In this document: positions 25,863-34,308 of the stretch, in pieces | Layout: every line of letters starts with the position of its first letter | Position numbering within the stretch: position 1 is the stretch's first letter | From: Williamsia deligens | Lineage (GTDB): Bacteria; Actinomycetota; Actinomycetes; Mycobacteriales; Mycobacteriaceae | Assembly (NCBI RefSeq): GCF_024171765.1 | Contig: NZ_JAMTCI010000001.1 | Location: 2,218,796-2,282,795, forward strand | Length of the DNA stretch: 64,000 nucleotides | Reading direction: 5' to 3' | The notes under the pieces: generated by a model | What the model saw: the letters and a program-made list of their open reading frames with translations, nothing else | What the model was told of the DNA's origin: nothing | Databases searched by the model: none | Translations under genes and position numbers: made by a program

Positions 25863-27148
25863 GCGCCCGCGGGTTCCGCGCCGCAGCGATCGGCGCGACG
25901 TGCGCCGCGGTGCTCGCGACCTCGGCCTGCTCGTTCCAGGGACTGAACTCGCTGCCGGTCCCGGGTGCGCAGGGCACCGGCGACGGGTCCTACGAGCTGT
26001 CCGCCGTGCTGCCCAACGCGGCCAACCTCGTCGAGAACGCGCCGGTCCTCATGAACGACGCGACCGTCGGCAGCGTGGGGCGCACCACGGTGGAGAACTG
26101 GAAGGCCCGGATCACGCTGCGCCTGAACAAGGGCACCCGCGTCCCCGCCGGTTCCTATGCGATCGTCGGCCTCACCAGTGTCCTGGGATCGTTGAACCTG
26201 CAGATCGTGCAGCCGCAGAACCCGAGCGGCGGGGTGCTCCCGCCGGGTGGTCGGTTGTCGTCGACCAACTGCCCCGATCAGGCCGAGGTGCCGACACCGG
26301 AGAACCGGCCCGCGGTGGCCGACCTCACCGAGGCGCAACAGGTCTCGCAGTGCACCTACCCGACCGTCGAACAGGTGCTCAGTTCGCTGTCGGTGGTGCT
26401 CAACGGTGGCGGCCTGGCGCAGGTCGGTGACGTGGTGCACGAGTTGTCGAGCGCGCTCGGCGGTCGCGAGGACACCATCCGCGCCCTGATCCCGCGGCTC
26501 ACGACGCTCGTCGGCGACCTGAACGAGCAGCGCGACAGCATCATCGACGCCATCTCCGGCATCGACCGGCTCGCGGCGAGCATCAACGACCAGAAGCCCG
26601 CCGTCGACCGCGCACTGACCCAGCTCCCGGCGTCGCTGAAACTCCTCGTCGACCAGCGGACGAACCTCACGGACACGCTCGGCTCGACGGGTCGCCTCAG
26701 CCGGACCGTCGACGACATCCTCGACGCGAACAGCCAGGACATCACGACGATCGTCAGCAACCTGCGGCCCGTGCTGGCGCAGCTGCAGGAGAGCGGACAG
26801 TCGCTCACGCGGTCGCTCGGCGTGCTGGTCACGTTCCCGTTCGCCGAGTCGGTGATCCCGAAGATCGTCAAGGGCGACTTCGTCAACGGCGCCATCCAGC
26901 TGGACCTGACCGACGGACGACTGACCCGCGGTGCGTTCGCCAGTCTCGGTGCAACGACGCCCGCCCTCGTCTACGGCCCGGAGGCGACGCTCGGGGCGCC
27001 GGCGGGCGCGGCCAAGCGCAACGTCAACCCGTTCGTCGCCCCGCTGCAGGACGACCCGCTGCAGAAGACCGCACCGTCCACCCCGGCGTCCCCGACCCGC
27101 CCGGCGGCCCCGACCGGCCCGGCGGCCCCGTCGGGAGGCCGCCCGTGA
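25859..27148 (+). CDS. mce4E: Mce4E lipoprotein (LprN)
   Basis: 429 residues. It has a lipoprotein signal with lipobox ATSAC (Cys24) instead of the plain membrane helix of the other Mce subunits, as expected for the E subunit. The Mce domain reads YELSAVLPNAANLVENAPVLMNDATVGSV. A long helical segment and a proline/alanine-rich tail (about 395-429) follow. ATG overlaps the mce4D stop as ATGA. Known in mycobacteria as LprN. Confidence 0.94.
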   Translation: MSARGFRAAAIGATCAAVLATSACSFQGLNSLPVPGAQGTGDGSYELSAVLPNAANLVENAPVLMNDATVGSVGRTTVENWKARITLRLNKGTRVPAGSYAIVGLTSVLGSLNLQIVQPQNPSGGVLPPGGRLSSTNCPDQAEVPTPENRPAVADLTEAQQVSQCTYPTVEQVLSSLSVVLNGGGLAQVGDVVHELSSALGGREDTIRALIPRLTTLVGDLNEQRDSIIDAISGIDRLAASINDQKPAVDRALTQLPASLKLLVDQRTNLTDTLGSTGRLSRTVDDILDANSQDITTIVSNLRPVLAQLQESGQSLTRSLGVLVTFPFAESVIPKIVKGDFVNGAIQLDLTDGRLTRGAFASLGATTPALVYGPEATLGAPAGAAKRNVNPFVAPLQDDPLQKTAPSTPASPTRPAAPTGPAAPSGGRP

Positions 27149-28581
27149 CCATCTCCCGGTTCGTCCGCATCCAGCTGGCGATCTTCTCGCTCGTGGCGGT
27201 CGTGTCGCTCGTCGTCGTCGGCGTGTTCTACATCCAGGTGCCGTCGATGCTCGGGATAGGCCGGTACACGGTGCATCTCGACCTGCCCAGTACCGGCGGC
27301 ATCTACCCGAACGCCAACGTGACCTACCGCGGTGTCACGGTCGGTCGCGTCGACGCGGTCCGGCTCACCTCCACGGGCGTCCAGGCGGACCTGTCCATCC
27401 AGAGCGACCGCAAGATCCCCGCGTCGTCGGCCGCATCGGTGCAGAGCGTCTCGGCGGTGGGTGAGCAGTTCGTCCAGTTCACCCCCGGAGAGGACGCCGG
27501 CGGCGCCACGCTCCGCGACGGATCGGTGATCCGCAACGGTGCCGTGCCCACGGAGATCTCCGACCTCGTCGACCGCACCGACGCGCTGCTGAAGTCGGTG
27601 CAGAGCACCAAGCTGCGTCGGGTCCTCGACGAGACCTTCGACGCGTTCGACGGCAACGCCGAGCAGTTGCAGCGACTCCTCGACTCGCTGACGCTGTTCG
27701 CCGGTGAGGCGAACCGCAACTCCGCGGTGACCCGCACCTTGATCGAGCAGGCCGAACCGCTGCTCGCCACACAGACCGCGACCGTCGGGGACATCCGGCA
27801 GTGGACGGCCAACGTCGCCGCGGTCACCGATCAGCTCCGTGCCAACGACCCCGAGCTACGAGGCATCCTGGCGAAGGGGCCCGGGACGGTGTCGCAGGCG
27901 CGAGATCTGTTCGCCTCGTTCAACCAGACGCTCCCGCTGCTCATCGACAACATTGCCACCGCGGGCAAGACGCTCGCGGTCTACCTCCCCAACCTCCAGC
28001 AGGTGCTCGTGCTCTACCCGCGTGTCCTGCAGGCCCTGGTCTCGGCGGTCAACAACGAGGACCCACGCAAGGGTGCCAACGTCGACTTCGCGCTCGGCTT
28101 CCAGGACCCGGGCACGTGCACGGTCGGATTCCTGCCCGCCTCGGCCCGACGATCACCGGCAGTCCAGACGCCCCAGGAGATCCCACCCGGACTCCTCTGC
28201 CGGGTGCCGCAGGACTCGAACGTCGCGGTTCGCGGCACGCGCAACTTCCCGTGCGTCGAGTTCCCCGGCCGGCGCGCCTCGACCCCGGAGGAGTGCCGCA
28301 CGGGATACAAGCCACTGGCCGAGAACGTGCCCTTCCCGCAGGGCATCCCGGGCATCAGCGGCCTGCCCGACGGCAAGCTGACACCGGCCACACCGTCGTC
28401 CTATGACGGGAAGCCGTCGGTCTACGCCGGCGCGTACGATCCGGGGTCGGGCACCGCGATCGGACCCGACGGCAAGACCTATGCCGTCGCCGCGGGGGAC
28501 CCGACCACCGCCGGGCAGGGCGGTGCCCGAGGAGGAAGCACCACATGGCAGGGCCTGATCACCGGGACGGTGGCGGGATGA
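27145..28581 (+). CDS. mce4F: Mce4F
   Basis: 478 residues. Membrane helix near 7-30, Mce domain (YTVHLDLPSTGGIYPNANVTYRGVTVGRV), helical region and an extended C-terminal part with four cysteines (GTCTVG, LLCRV, FPCVEF, EECRTG) typical of F subunits. GTG start overlaps the mce4E stop as GTGA. Last of the six Mce tube proteins; the Mce-associated proteins follow. Confidence 0.94.
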   Translation: MTISRFVRIQLAIFSLVAVVSLVVVGVFYIQVPSMLGIGRYTVHLDLPSTGGIYPNANVTYRGVTVGRVDAVRLTSTGVQADLSIQSDRKIPASSAASVQSVSAVGEQFVQFTPGEDAGGATLRDGSVIRNGAVPTEISDLVDRTDALLKSVQSTKLRRVLDETFDAFDGNAEQLQRLLDSLTLFAGEANRNSAVTRTLIEQAEPLLATQTATVGDIRQWTANVAAVTDQLRANDPELRGILAKGPGTVSQARDLFASFNQTLPLLIDNIATAGKTLAVYLPNLQQVLVLYPRVLQALVSAVNNEDPRKGANVDFALGFQDPGTCTVGFLPASARRSPAVQTPQEIPPGLLCRVPQDSNVAVRGTRNFPCVEFPGRRASTPEECRTGYKPLAENVPFPQGIPGISGLPDGKLTPATPSSYDGKPSVYAGAYDPGSGTAIGPDGKTYAVAAGDPTTAGQGGARGGSTTWQGLITGTVAG

Positions 28582-29447
28582 GCGCGGTCGGGACGAGCGC
28601 AGGGGCCGACGACCGCCTCGATCGCGACGGCCGGCGTTCCCGTCGGCGGGTCCGACGACCCGCGGGACCGCCCGGGGCCGACACGACCCCCTCGACGCCT
28701 GCATCGGGGAGCACGTCCCCGAGTGCCCCGTCCGCGCCCGCGCGGCCCGTCCGGCGCTCGGCACCCATCAGTGGCCTGCGTCGGACATCGACACCCACCC
28801 CCGCCGAGACCGCCCCTGCCGAGACCGCTCCCGACGACGCGGTATCCGAGGCCGTCGACGCCGCCGAGACGTCGGCCGAGGCCTCACCCAGCCGCTCCGG
28901 GGCGACGCTGAGCTACCGCGAACGACGTCGCGGCGCAACGGCCGTCGCGCGGCGCGCCCCGCTGCGACGATCGCGCCTCGGGCTGTACCTCGCAGGGACG
29001 GTCGCCGTCCTCCTCGTCGCCGCGCTCGCCGCGGTGTCGGTCTTCTTCGCCGTCGGGACCGCGCGCGTCGACGACCGCGCCGCGCAGAGGGCGGAGTACG
29101 TCGCCTTCGCGCGTCAGATGGTCGTCAACCTGACGTCGCTGAGCCCAGCGACCGTCGACGCCACCCTCGACGAGTTCCGACGTGACGCGAGCGGCAAGGC
29201 CCTGGAGGACACCCAGCAGACGCTGCAGCAGACCGTCGACCTCATCAAGTCGCAGAACGTCACCACCAAGGGCACGATCCTGGCCGACGCCGTCGTCTCC
29301 AGCGACGCCGAGCAGGCCACCGTGTTGATCGTCTCGGGATGGACGATGAACAACCCGCAGCCGGTGGTGCAGACGTTCCGCTGGAAGGTGACCGTCAGCA
29401 GGATCGACGGCGCGATGAAGCTGACCGGATACGAGTGGGTGACATGA
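28545..29447 (+). CDS. mas4A: Mce-associated membrane protein Mas4A
   Basis: 300 residues. A long, disordered N-terminal part rich in Pro, Ser, Thr and Ala (about 15-135) precedes a single membrane helix (about 148-170) and a small periplasmic alpha+beta domain. This layout is typical of Mce-associated (Mas) proteins that stabilise the importer; position matches Rv3493c. I chose the ATG at 28545 for its strong GAGGAGG ribosome site; the ATG at 28578, overlapping the mce4F stop as ATGA, is the alternative. Confidence 0.85.
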   Translation: MAGPDHRDGGGMSAVGTSAGADDRLDRDGRRSRRRVRRPAGPPGADTTPSTPASGSTSPSAPSAPARPVRRSAPISGLRRTSTPTPAETAPAETAPDDAVSEAVDAAETSAEASPSRSGATLSYRERRRGATAVARRAPLRRSRLGLYLAGTVAVLLVAALAAVSVFFAVGTARVDDRAAQRAEYVAFARQMVVNLTSLSPATVDATLDEFRRDASGKALEDTQQTLQQTVDLIKSQNVTTKGTILADAVVSSDAEQATVLIVSGWTMNNPQPVVQTFRWKVTVSRIDGAMKLTGYEWVT

Positions 29448-30136
29448 CGACCGACACCCCGGTACGCGAGGCCGACGCCGCGCCCCCGGTCCCACCGAGC
29501 CCGTGGAGATCGACGCGGGTCCGAGTGATCGCGGCGGTCGTCGTGGTGCTCGTCATCGCCGGTGCCGTCGCGGCGACCGTGCTCGGCCTCCGGTGGTCGT
29601 CGGCGAACGACCGCGAGGACGCGCGCGGGGCCGCCCTCGACGCCGGGAAGCGCTACGCCTCCGTCATGTTCGGCTTCGACCCGAAGACCGTGGACGGCAA
29701 CGTGACCCAGGCCAAGGCGGCCCTCGTGGGCAAGGCGAAGACCACCTACGACGACATCATGCGGTCCAGCAACCTGTCCGCACAGGTCAAGGAACAGAAG
29801 GTCACCTCGACGGTGACCATCCAGGAGGCCGGCGTCTCGTCGGCGAGCGCCGATCGTGCGACGGTGCTCATCTTCATGAACCAGTCGGTGTCCAAGGGTG
29901 ACAACCAGCTGGTGCGCGTCGAACCCAGTCGCGTCGAGTACTCGATGGTGCGCTCGGGGAGCCGCTGGCTGATCGACGACATCACCGTCATCACCGACGA
30001 CTCACTGCGACAGAAGCTGAACCTGGCACCGTCGGATGCTCCGTCGGCCAGTGGCGCTGTCGCGCCGCCGGGATCGTCGACACCTGCGCCGCCCGCAGCG
30101 TCGTCCCCGGTCCCCGCCCCCGCCCCCGCGGGCTGA
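29444..30136 (+). CDS. mas4B: Mce-associated membrane protein Mas4B
   Basis: 230 residues. One membrane helix (about 28-50), then a conserved Mas domain (GKRYASVMFGFDPKTVDGNV to RWLIDDITVI) and a Pro/Ala/Ser-rich tail. It starts in the mas4A stop (ATGA) and ends the operon; matches Rv3492c by position. The stop codon TGA at 30134-30136 already lies in the first unit of the next palindromic array. Confidence 0.88.
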   Translation: MTTDTPVREADAAPPVPPSPWRSTRVRVIAAVVVVLVIAGAVAATVLGLRWSSANDREDARGAALDAGKRYASVMFGFDPKTVDGNVTQAKAALVGKAKTTYDDIMRSSNLSAQVKEQKVTSTVTIQEAGVSSASADRATVLIFMNQSVSKGDNQLVRVEPSRVEYSMVRSGSRWLIDDITVITDDSLRQKLNLAPSDAPSASGAVAPPGSSTPAPPAASSPVPAPAPAG

Positions 30137-30236
30137 CGCTCCACCTCCAGGGCAGACGCTCCACTTGTTCGAGGACGCTCCGCCTACCGGCGGAGCGTCC
30201 TCGAACAAGTGGAGCGGGAACCCTGGAACCGGAGCG
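30135..30236. repeat. GCTCC-family palindromic array, copy 2, with 28-bp perfect stem
   Basis: A left unit (GACGCTCCACCTCCAGGGCA, 30135-30154) leads into a perfect inverted repeat: 30157-30184 pairs with 30189-30216, 28 base pairs around the loop TACC. One 20-bp right unit GGAGCGGGAACCCTGGAACC (30211-30230) follows. The element fills the 111 bases between convergent mas4B (stop 30136) and the FKBP gene (stop 30248). It is very likely a bidirectional terminator ending the mce4 transcript. Confidence 0.9.
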
Positions 30237-30247
30237 ACCGCGTGGGG

Positions 30248-30850
30248 TCAGCTGATCCCGACGAGGTCGACGACGAAGACGAGCGTGGACCCGGCGGGCA
30301 GACCCGGCTGCGACTGGTCGCCGTACCCCAGTGCGGGCGGGATCACGATCTCGCGGCGTCCACCGACCTTCATGCCCTCGATGCCCTGGGCGAAGCCGGG
30401 CACGACACCCGACAGCGGGAAGTCGACGGGGGTGTCGCCCTGCTTCCAGCTCGCGTCGAAGACGGAACCGTCGGAGTACAGCGCGCCGACATAGCGGACG
30501 GAGACGGTGTCCGCGGCGGTCGCGACACGGCCGTCACCGGTCTTCAGGTCGGCGATGCGCAGATCGGTCGGCGGGGTGCCTGTGCCGGCGGCGATCGTCG
30601 GCTCCTTGCCGGTGTCGGTCGCGTTCGCCGTGATCGTCGGGATGCCGTCGGATCCGGGCGTCCCCGACTGCACCGGAGCCGCGCTGGTGGGGGCTGCGGT
30701 GTCGGCGGCGGTCGCAGCCGTCGTCTCGGTCGCGGTGGTGCTCGACGCCGACGAACTCCCGGAGTCGGAGTCACCGCATGCCGCACCCACCAGGGCGACG
30801 GCGACGGCGAGCGAGACGGCAGCGGTGGCGTTTCTCAGTTCACGGCGCAT
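30248..30850 (-). CDS. FKBP-type peptidyl-prolyl isomerase lipoprotein
   Basis: 200 residues. Lipoprotein signal with lipobox VGAAC (Cys25), a low-complexity Ser/Thr/Ala linker (about 27-80) and a C-terminal FKBP domain. FKBP landmarks are VSVRYVGALYSDGSVFDASW, VVPGFAQGIEGMKVGGRREIVIPPALGYG and STLVFVVDLV. It should act on proline bonds of exported proteins at the outer face of the membrane. ATG at 30850. No direct link to steroid degradation is evident. Confidence 0.9.
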   Translation of the reverse strand: MRRELRNATAAVSLAVAVALVGAACGDSDSGSSSASSTTATETTAATAADTAAPTSAAPVQSGTPGSDGIPTITANATDTGKEPTIAAGTGTPPTDLRIADLKTGDGRVATAADTVSVRYVGALYSDGSVFDASWKQGDTPVDFPLSGVVPGFAQGIEGMKVGGRREIVIPPALGYGDQSQPGLPAGSTLVFVVDLVGIS

Positions 30851-30898
30851 CCGTCGACCGTAGCGTGCAGTGCGTCGGCCGCTGTCCGCGTCGCGGGG

Positions 30899-32380
30899 TC
30901 AGACCGCCGGCTCGTACCCCATCGGCAGGATGATCGACTTGGTCTCGAGGTAGCTCTCGACACCCTCGCGGCCGTTCTCGCGGCCGACGCCGGAGTTCTT
31001 GTAACCGCCGAACGGGGAGCCGGGATCGATGGCGTACCAGTTGATCCCGAGCGTGCCGGTACGGATGCGACCGGCGATCGCGATGGCCCGCTCGACGTCG
31101 GCGGAGTAGATCGCACCGGCCAGTCCGTACTCGGAGTCGTTGGCGATGTCGACGGCCTCGTCGACCGAGTCGTAGTCGATGATCGCCAGCACTGGCCCGA
31201 AGATCTCCTCCTGGGCGATCCGCATGTCGTTGGTGACGTCGGCGAAGACCGTCGGCGCGAGGTAGTAGCCGGCGTCGAGGCCCTCCGGCCGGCCGCCGTC
31301 GACCACAGCCGTCGCCCCGGCCTCCTTGCCGAGCCGGATGTAGTCCTCGACCTTGTCGCGCTGCTTCTCGGTGATGATCGGTCCGAGCACGGGGCCCGGC
31401 GCCATGGCCTCGGCCGCGGCGGCGACCGCGGAGACGATCTCGTCGTGGCGGCTGCGGGGGATCAGGATGCGGGTCTGGGCGACGCACGCCTGACCGGTGT
31501 TGAACAGGCCGTAGAAGGCCAGCATCCCGGCGATCTCGTCGATGTTCGCGTCCTCGAGCACGATCGCCGCGGACTTGCCGCCGAGCTCCAGCTGGCAGCT
31601 CTTGAGCTGCTCGCCGCACGCCGCACCGATCTGCTTGCCGGCGCGGGTGGACCCGGTGAAGGTGATCTTGTCGACGTCAGGGTGGTCGACGAGGGCCTTG
31701 CCGGTCTCGACGCCCCCGCTCACCACCGACAGCACGCCCTCCGGCAGTCCGGCCTCGGCGAAGATCTCCGCGACGATGTAGGCACTGAGCGGCGTCTCCG
31801 GGGCCGGCTTGAGGACCACCGAACAGCCCGCCGCCAGCGACGGGCCGAGCTTGTTGCAGGCGAGGTAGAGCGGCACGTTCCACGCCGTGATCGCGCCGAC
31901 CACGCCGATCGGCTCACGCTCGACACGGGTCGTGCCGAAGAGTCCGGTGCGGTGCTCGACCCAGGCGATCTCGTTCTCGATCGCGTCGGCGTAGGCCCGC
32001 AGCACGCCGGTGCCCGGGAGCTGTTGCAGCGTCGCGATGTCGCCCTCGCCCGCGCCCATCTCGCCGGACACGACGGCGGCGATCGACGAGATGCGCTCCT
32101 CGATGATGTCGGCGACACGACGCAACACACCTGCCCGCTCTGCCGGGGTCGTACGGCTCCACACCCCGGACTCGTAGGCGGCGCGCGCCGCACGGACCGC
32201 GGCGTCGATGTCCTCGGCGTCACCGTCGGGCGCGCTGCCGATCCGTTCGCCGGTGGCGGGGGAGTGGACCTCGAGCCGGGCGGTGGAATGCGGTACCACC
32301 CAGCGACCACCGATGTAGAGCTCGTCGCGATCGTTCGACGCCGTGCTCGCCGTCGTCGGGGTGTCGATGGTGTCGGTCAT
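30899..32380 (-). CDS. KstR-controlled aldehyde dehydrogenase
   Basis: 493 residues of the ALDH superfamily. GAITAWNVP, the adenine-site FTGSTRAGKQIG, catalytic Glu in LELGGKSA and catalytic Cys in FNTGQACVAQT are all present, as is EEIFGPVLAI. It oxidises an aldehyde to the acid with NAD(P). A perfect KstR palindrome 50 bases upstream places it in the steroid regulon, suggesting a side-chain aldehyde (for example the C26 aldehyde after CYP125) or a released short aldehyde as substrate. M. tuberculosis has a KstR-regulated ALDH elsewhere (Rv0223c). Ribosome site GGAGCG upstream of ATG 32380. Confidence 0.9.
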   Translation of the reverse strand: MTDTIDTPTTASTASNDRDELYIGGRWVVPHSTARLEVHSPATGERIGSAPDGDAEDIDAAVRAARAAYESGVWSRTTPAERAGVLRRVADIIEERISSIAAVVSGEMGAGEGDIATLQQLPGTGVLRAYADAIENEIAWVEHRTGLFGTTRVEREPIGVVGAITAWNVPLYLACNKLGPSLAAGCSVVLKPAPETPLSAYIVAEIFAEAGLPEGVLSVVSGGVETGKALVDHPDVDKITFTGSTRAGKQIGAACGEQLKSCQLELGGKSAAIVLEDANIDEIAGMLAFYGLFNTGQACVAQTRILIPRSRHDEIVSAVAAAAEAMAPGPVLGPIITEKQRDKVEDYIRLGKEAGATAVVDGGRPEGLDAGYYLAPTVFADVTNDMRIAQEEIFGPVLAIIDYDSVDEAVDIANDSEYGLAGAIYSADVERAIAIAGRIRTGTLGINWYAIDPGSPFGGYKNSGVGRENGREGVESYLETKSIILPMGYEPAV

Positions 32381-32430
32381 GGGGATGCGCGCTCCAGTCC
32401 GGATGGGGTGTGATGCTCGACACCCGATAC

Positions 32431-32444
32431 TAGAACACGTTCCA
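32431..32444. promoter_or_regulatory. KstR operator upstream of aldehyde dehydrogenase
   Basis: TAGAACACGTTCCA matches TnnAACnnGTTnnA exactly. It lies 50 bases before the ATG of the reverse-strand aldehyde dehydrogenase and just after the 3' end of the LON-domain gene. It marks the right boundary of the steroid locus. Confidence 0.85.
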
Positions 32445-32474
32445 GTTCTGCGGAAACGCGGTGATGGTGGCCGG

Positions 32475-33128
32475 TCAGTCCATCAGCTGGAAACGGATGG
32501 CCGCGGTCACCGAATCGACGGCCTCCCCGAGGGCCTCGATGCGCTCCAGCGGTGACGGAGCCGCGAGGATCGCGAACCGGTCCGCCTGGCCGATCGGGAG
32601 CTGACCGGCCCACCGGAACGCGCGGTCGATGTCGTCGAGGTCGTCGGTGTCCGAGGAGTCGTCGAATCGGGCCTCCGTCCGACCCGCGGACCGCACGAGC
32701 TCGAACAGCTCGCGGATGCTCTCGGCCACCGCCGAGTACTGCTGGTCCAGCGACTCGGACCCGAACGAGACGATCGGCTCGTCCGGGTACTCCTCGACCA
32801 GGGCCCGGGGATACGGGTCGTCGGGCAGCCAGTCGACCACGCGGATCCGCTCGGTGCCGACGCAGCGCACGAGCGCCCGCCCGTCGTCGGCGACATGGTG
32901 TTCGACGATGCGCGCGACGGTGGCGATCATGTGGCGCTCGTCGAGGCCACCGACCTCGGCGCCGCGCGCTATGAGGACGACGCCGAACTGCGGTTCGTCG
33001 CTCTCGAGGCAGTGCGCCAGCATCTCCCGATACCGGGGCTCGAAGATCTGCAACGGCAACAGTTCTCCCGGGAGCAGGGCCATCCCCAGCGGGAACATCG
33101 CCATCTGCTGCACCGGGGGTTCGGCCAT
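32475..33128 (-). CDS. LON substrate-binding-domain protein
   Basis: 217 residues. The N-terminal part MAMFPLGMALLPGELLPLQIFEPRYREML is the signature of the Lon N-terminal (PUA-like) domain, which recognises unfolded or substrate proteins. No AAA or protease domain follows; the C-terminal part is helical and acidic. Stand-alone LON-domain proteins are common in actinobacteria and have no firmly established role. ATG at 33128. Confidence 0.85.
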   Translation of the reverse strand: MAEPPVQQMAMFPLGMALLPGELLPLQIFEPRYREMLAHCLESDEPQFGVVLIARGAEVGGLDERHMIATVARIVEHHVADDGRALVRCVGTERIRVVDWLPDDPYPRALVEEYPDEPIVSFGSESLDQQYSAVAESIRELFELVRSAGRTEARFDDSSDTDDLDDIDRAFRWAGQLPIGQADRFAILAAPSPLERIEALGEAVDSVTAAIRFQLMD

Positions 33129-33173
33129 GCCCCCACGGTAACCGTGCCGCGCGACACGCCGGACGAAACGCGA

Positions 33174-33482
33174 CTACGAGGAGGGGCGTGCGTCCAGGAC
33201 GACCTCGAACTCGAGCAACTCGGCGCCACTCGAGACGGGGTTGGCCCGCTCGCCGGCGTGCGCCTCGCGTGCCGGTCCACCCGACCAGGCAGCGAACGCC
33301 TCGTCGGACTCCCACTGCGTGACGACGAAGTAGCGGTCCTCGCCCTTGGTCGGACGGAGCAACTGGAACCCGAGAAAACCCGGCGTCCCGTCGACCGAGT
33401 GGGCGCGGTTCGCGAACCGCTTCTCGAGTTCGGGGCCTGCACCCTCGGGGACCGAGATCGCGTTGATCTTGACGACTGCCAT
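33174..33482 (-). CDS. mhuD: Mycobilin-producing heme monooxygenase MhuD
   Basis: 102 residues of the ABM-fold IsdG/MhuD family. The residues known to act in M. tuberculosis MhuD are all present at the same positions: Asn7, Trp66 and His75. The opening VVKINAI and GFLGFQLLRP motif are nearly identical. MhuD degrades heme to release iron while keeping the alpha-meso carbon (mycobilin products). Divergent from the hydrolase at 33502 as in Rv3592/Rv3591c. The ATG at 33482 has no strong ribosome site. Confidence 0.93.
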   Translation of the reverse strand: MAVVKINAISVPEGAGPELEKRFANRAHSVDGTPGFLGFQLLRPTKGEDRYFVVTQWESDEAFAAWSGGPAREAHAGERANPVSSGAELLEFEVVLDARPSS

Positions 33483-33501
33483 GCCCGCTATCGTATCGAC
33501 C

Positions 33502-34308
33502 GTGACAGCCGAGATCGGGCTGAGAGACCACGGGAGCGCCGTTCTCGGCCCCGACGGCTCCGACAGCGACGACGCCCGGCCCATCCTCCTGCTGCACGGC
33601 CTCATGGGTCGCGGGCGCACCTGGCGGCGACAGGTCCCGTGGTTGCGTCGCTACGGCCAGGTGTTCACCGTCGACGCCGCGTTCCACACCGGCGCGGGAG
33701 ACGTCGACATCGACGAGCTCGCGGCCGAGGAGATCACCACCGAACGCTTCGTCGCCGACATCGCCGAGACGCTGACCTGGATCGACCGGGGGCCCGCGGT
33801 GCTCGTCGGCCACTCGATGGGCGGTCTGCACGCCTTCTGCACCGCCGCCGCACACCCCGAGCTGGTGTCGGCGCTCGTCGTCGAGGACATGGCGCCGGAC
33901 TTCCGGGGCCGTACCACCGCGGAGTGGTCGGAGGTGTTCGCGCACTGGCCCCGGACCCTGGACTCGCCGGCGCACGCGGAGGAGGTGTTCGGTCCGGTCG
34001 CGGGTCGGTACTTCTACGACGCGTTCGACGACGGGCGGATGCACGGCAGCCTCGACGTGTGGCAGGCGATCGCGGACGAGTGGGGGCGACGGTCGTTCTG
34101 GGACGAGTGGTCGTCGGTCTCGGTCCCGTCGTTGCTCGTCGAGGCGGGCGCCGGGGTCACCCCGCCCGGTCAGATGGCGCGCATGGCCGAGATGAACCGA
34201 CTGGCAACGCATCTCGTGATCGAGGGTGCTGGCCATCTGGTCCACGACGACCGCCCGGAGACCTACCGAGGCGCTGTCGAGGCGTTCCTGTCGGCGATGC
34301 TGCCCTGA
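33502..34308 (+). CDS. Alpha/beta hydrolase (Rv3591c-like)
   Basis: 268 residues. Oxyanion segment LLLHGLMGRG, nucleophile elbow GHSMGG, an Asp/Glu strand region (LLVEAGAG) and C-terminal His in GAGHLVHDD make a complete alpha/beta hydrolase. Substrate unknown. The GTG start lies seven bases after TATCGT (33489-33494), the pattern of a leaderless promoter. The last 46 bases overlap the 3' end of mutY on the other strand. Confidence 0.87.
   Translation: MTAEIGLRDHGSAVLGPDGSDSDDARPILLLHGLMGRGRTWRRQVPWLRRYGQVFTVDAAFHTGAGDVDIDELAAEEITTERFVADIAETLTWIDRGPAVLVGHSMGGLHAFCTAAAHPELVSALVVEDMAPDFRGRTTAEWSEVFAHWPRTLDSPAHAEEVFGPVAGRYFYDAFDDGRMHGSLDVWQAIADEWGRRSFWDEWSSVSVPSLLVEAGAGVTPPGQMARMAEMNRLATHLVIEGAGHLVHDDRPETYRGAVEAFLSAMLP

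Noticed and set aside
30209-32413. 734-codon open frame on the forward strand
   Set aside because: It is antisense to the FKBP and aldehyde dehydrogenase genes; long false frames are expected at this GC content.
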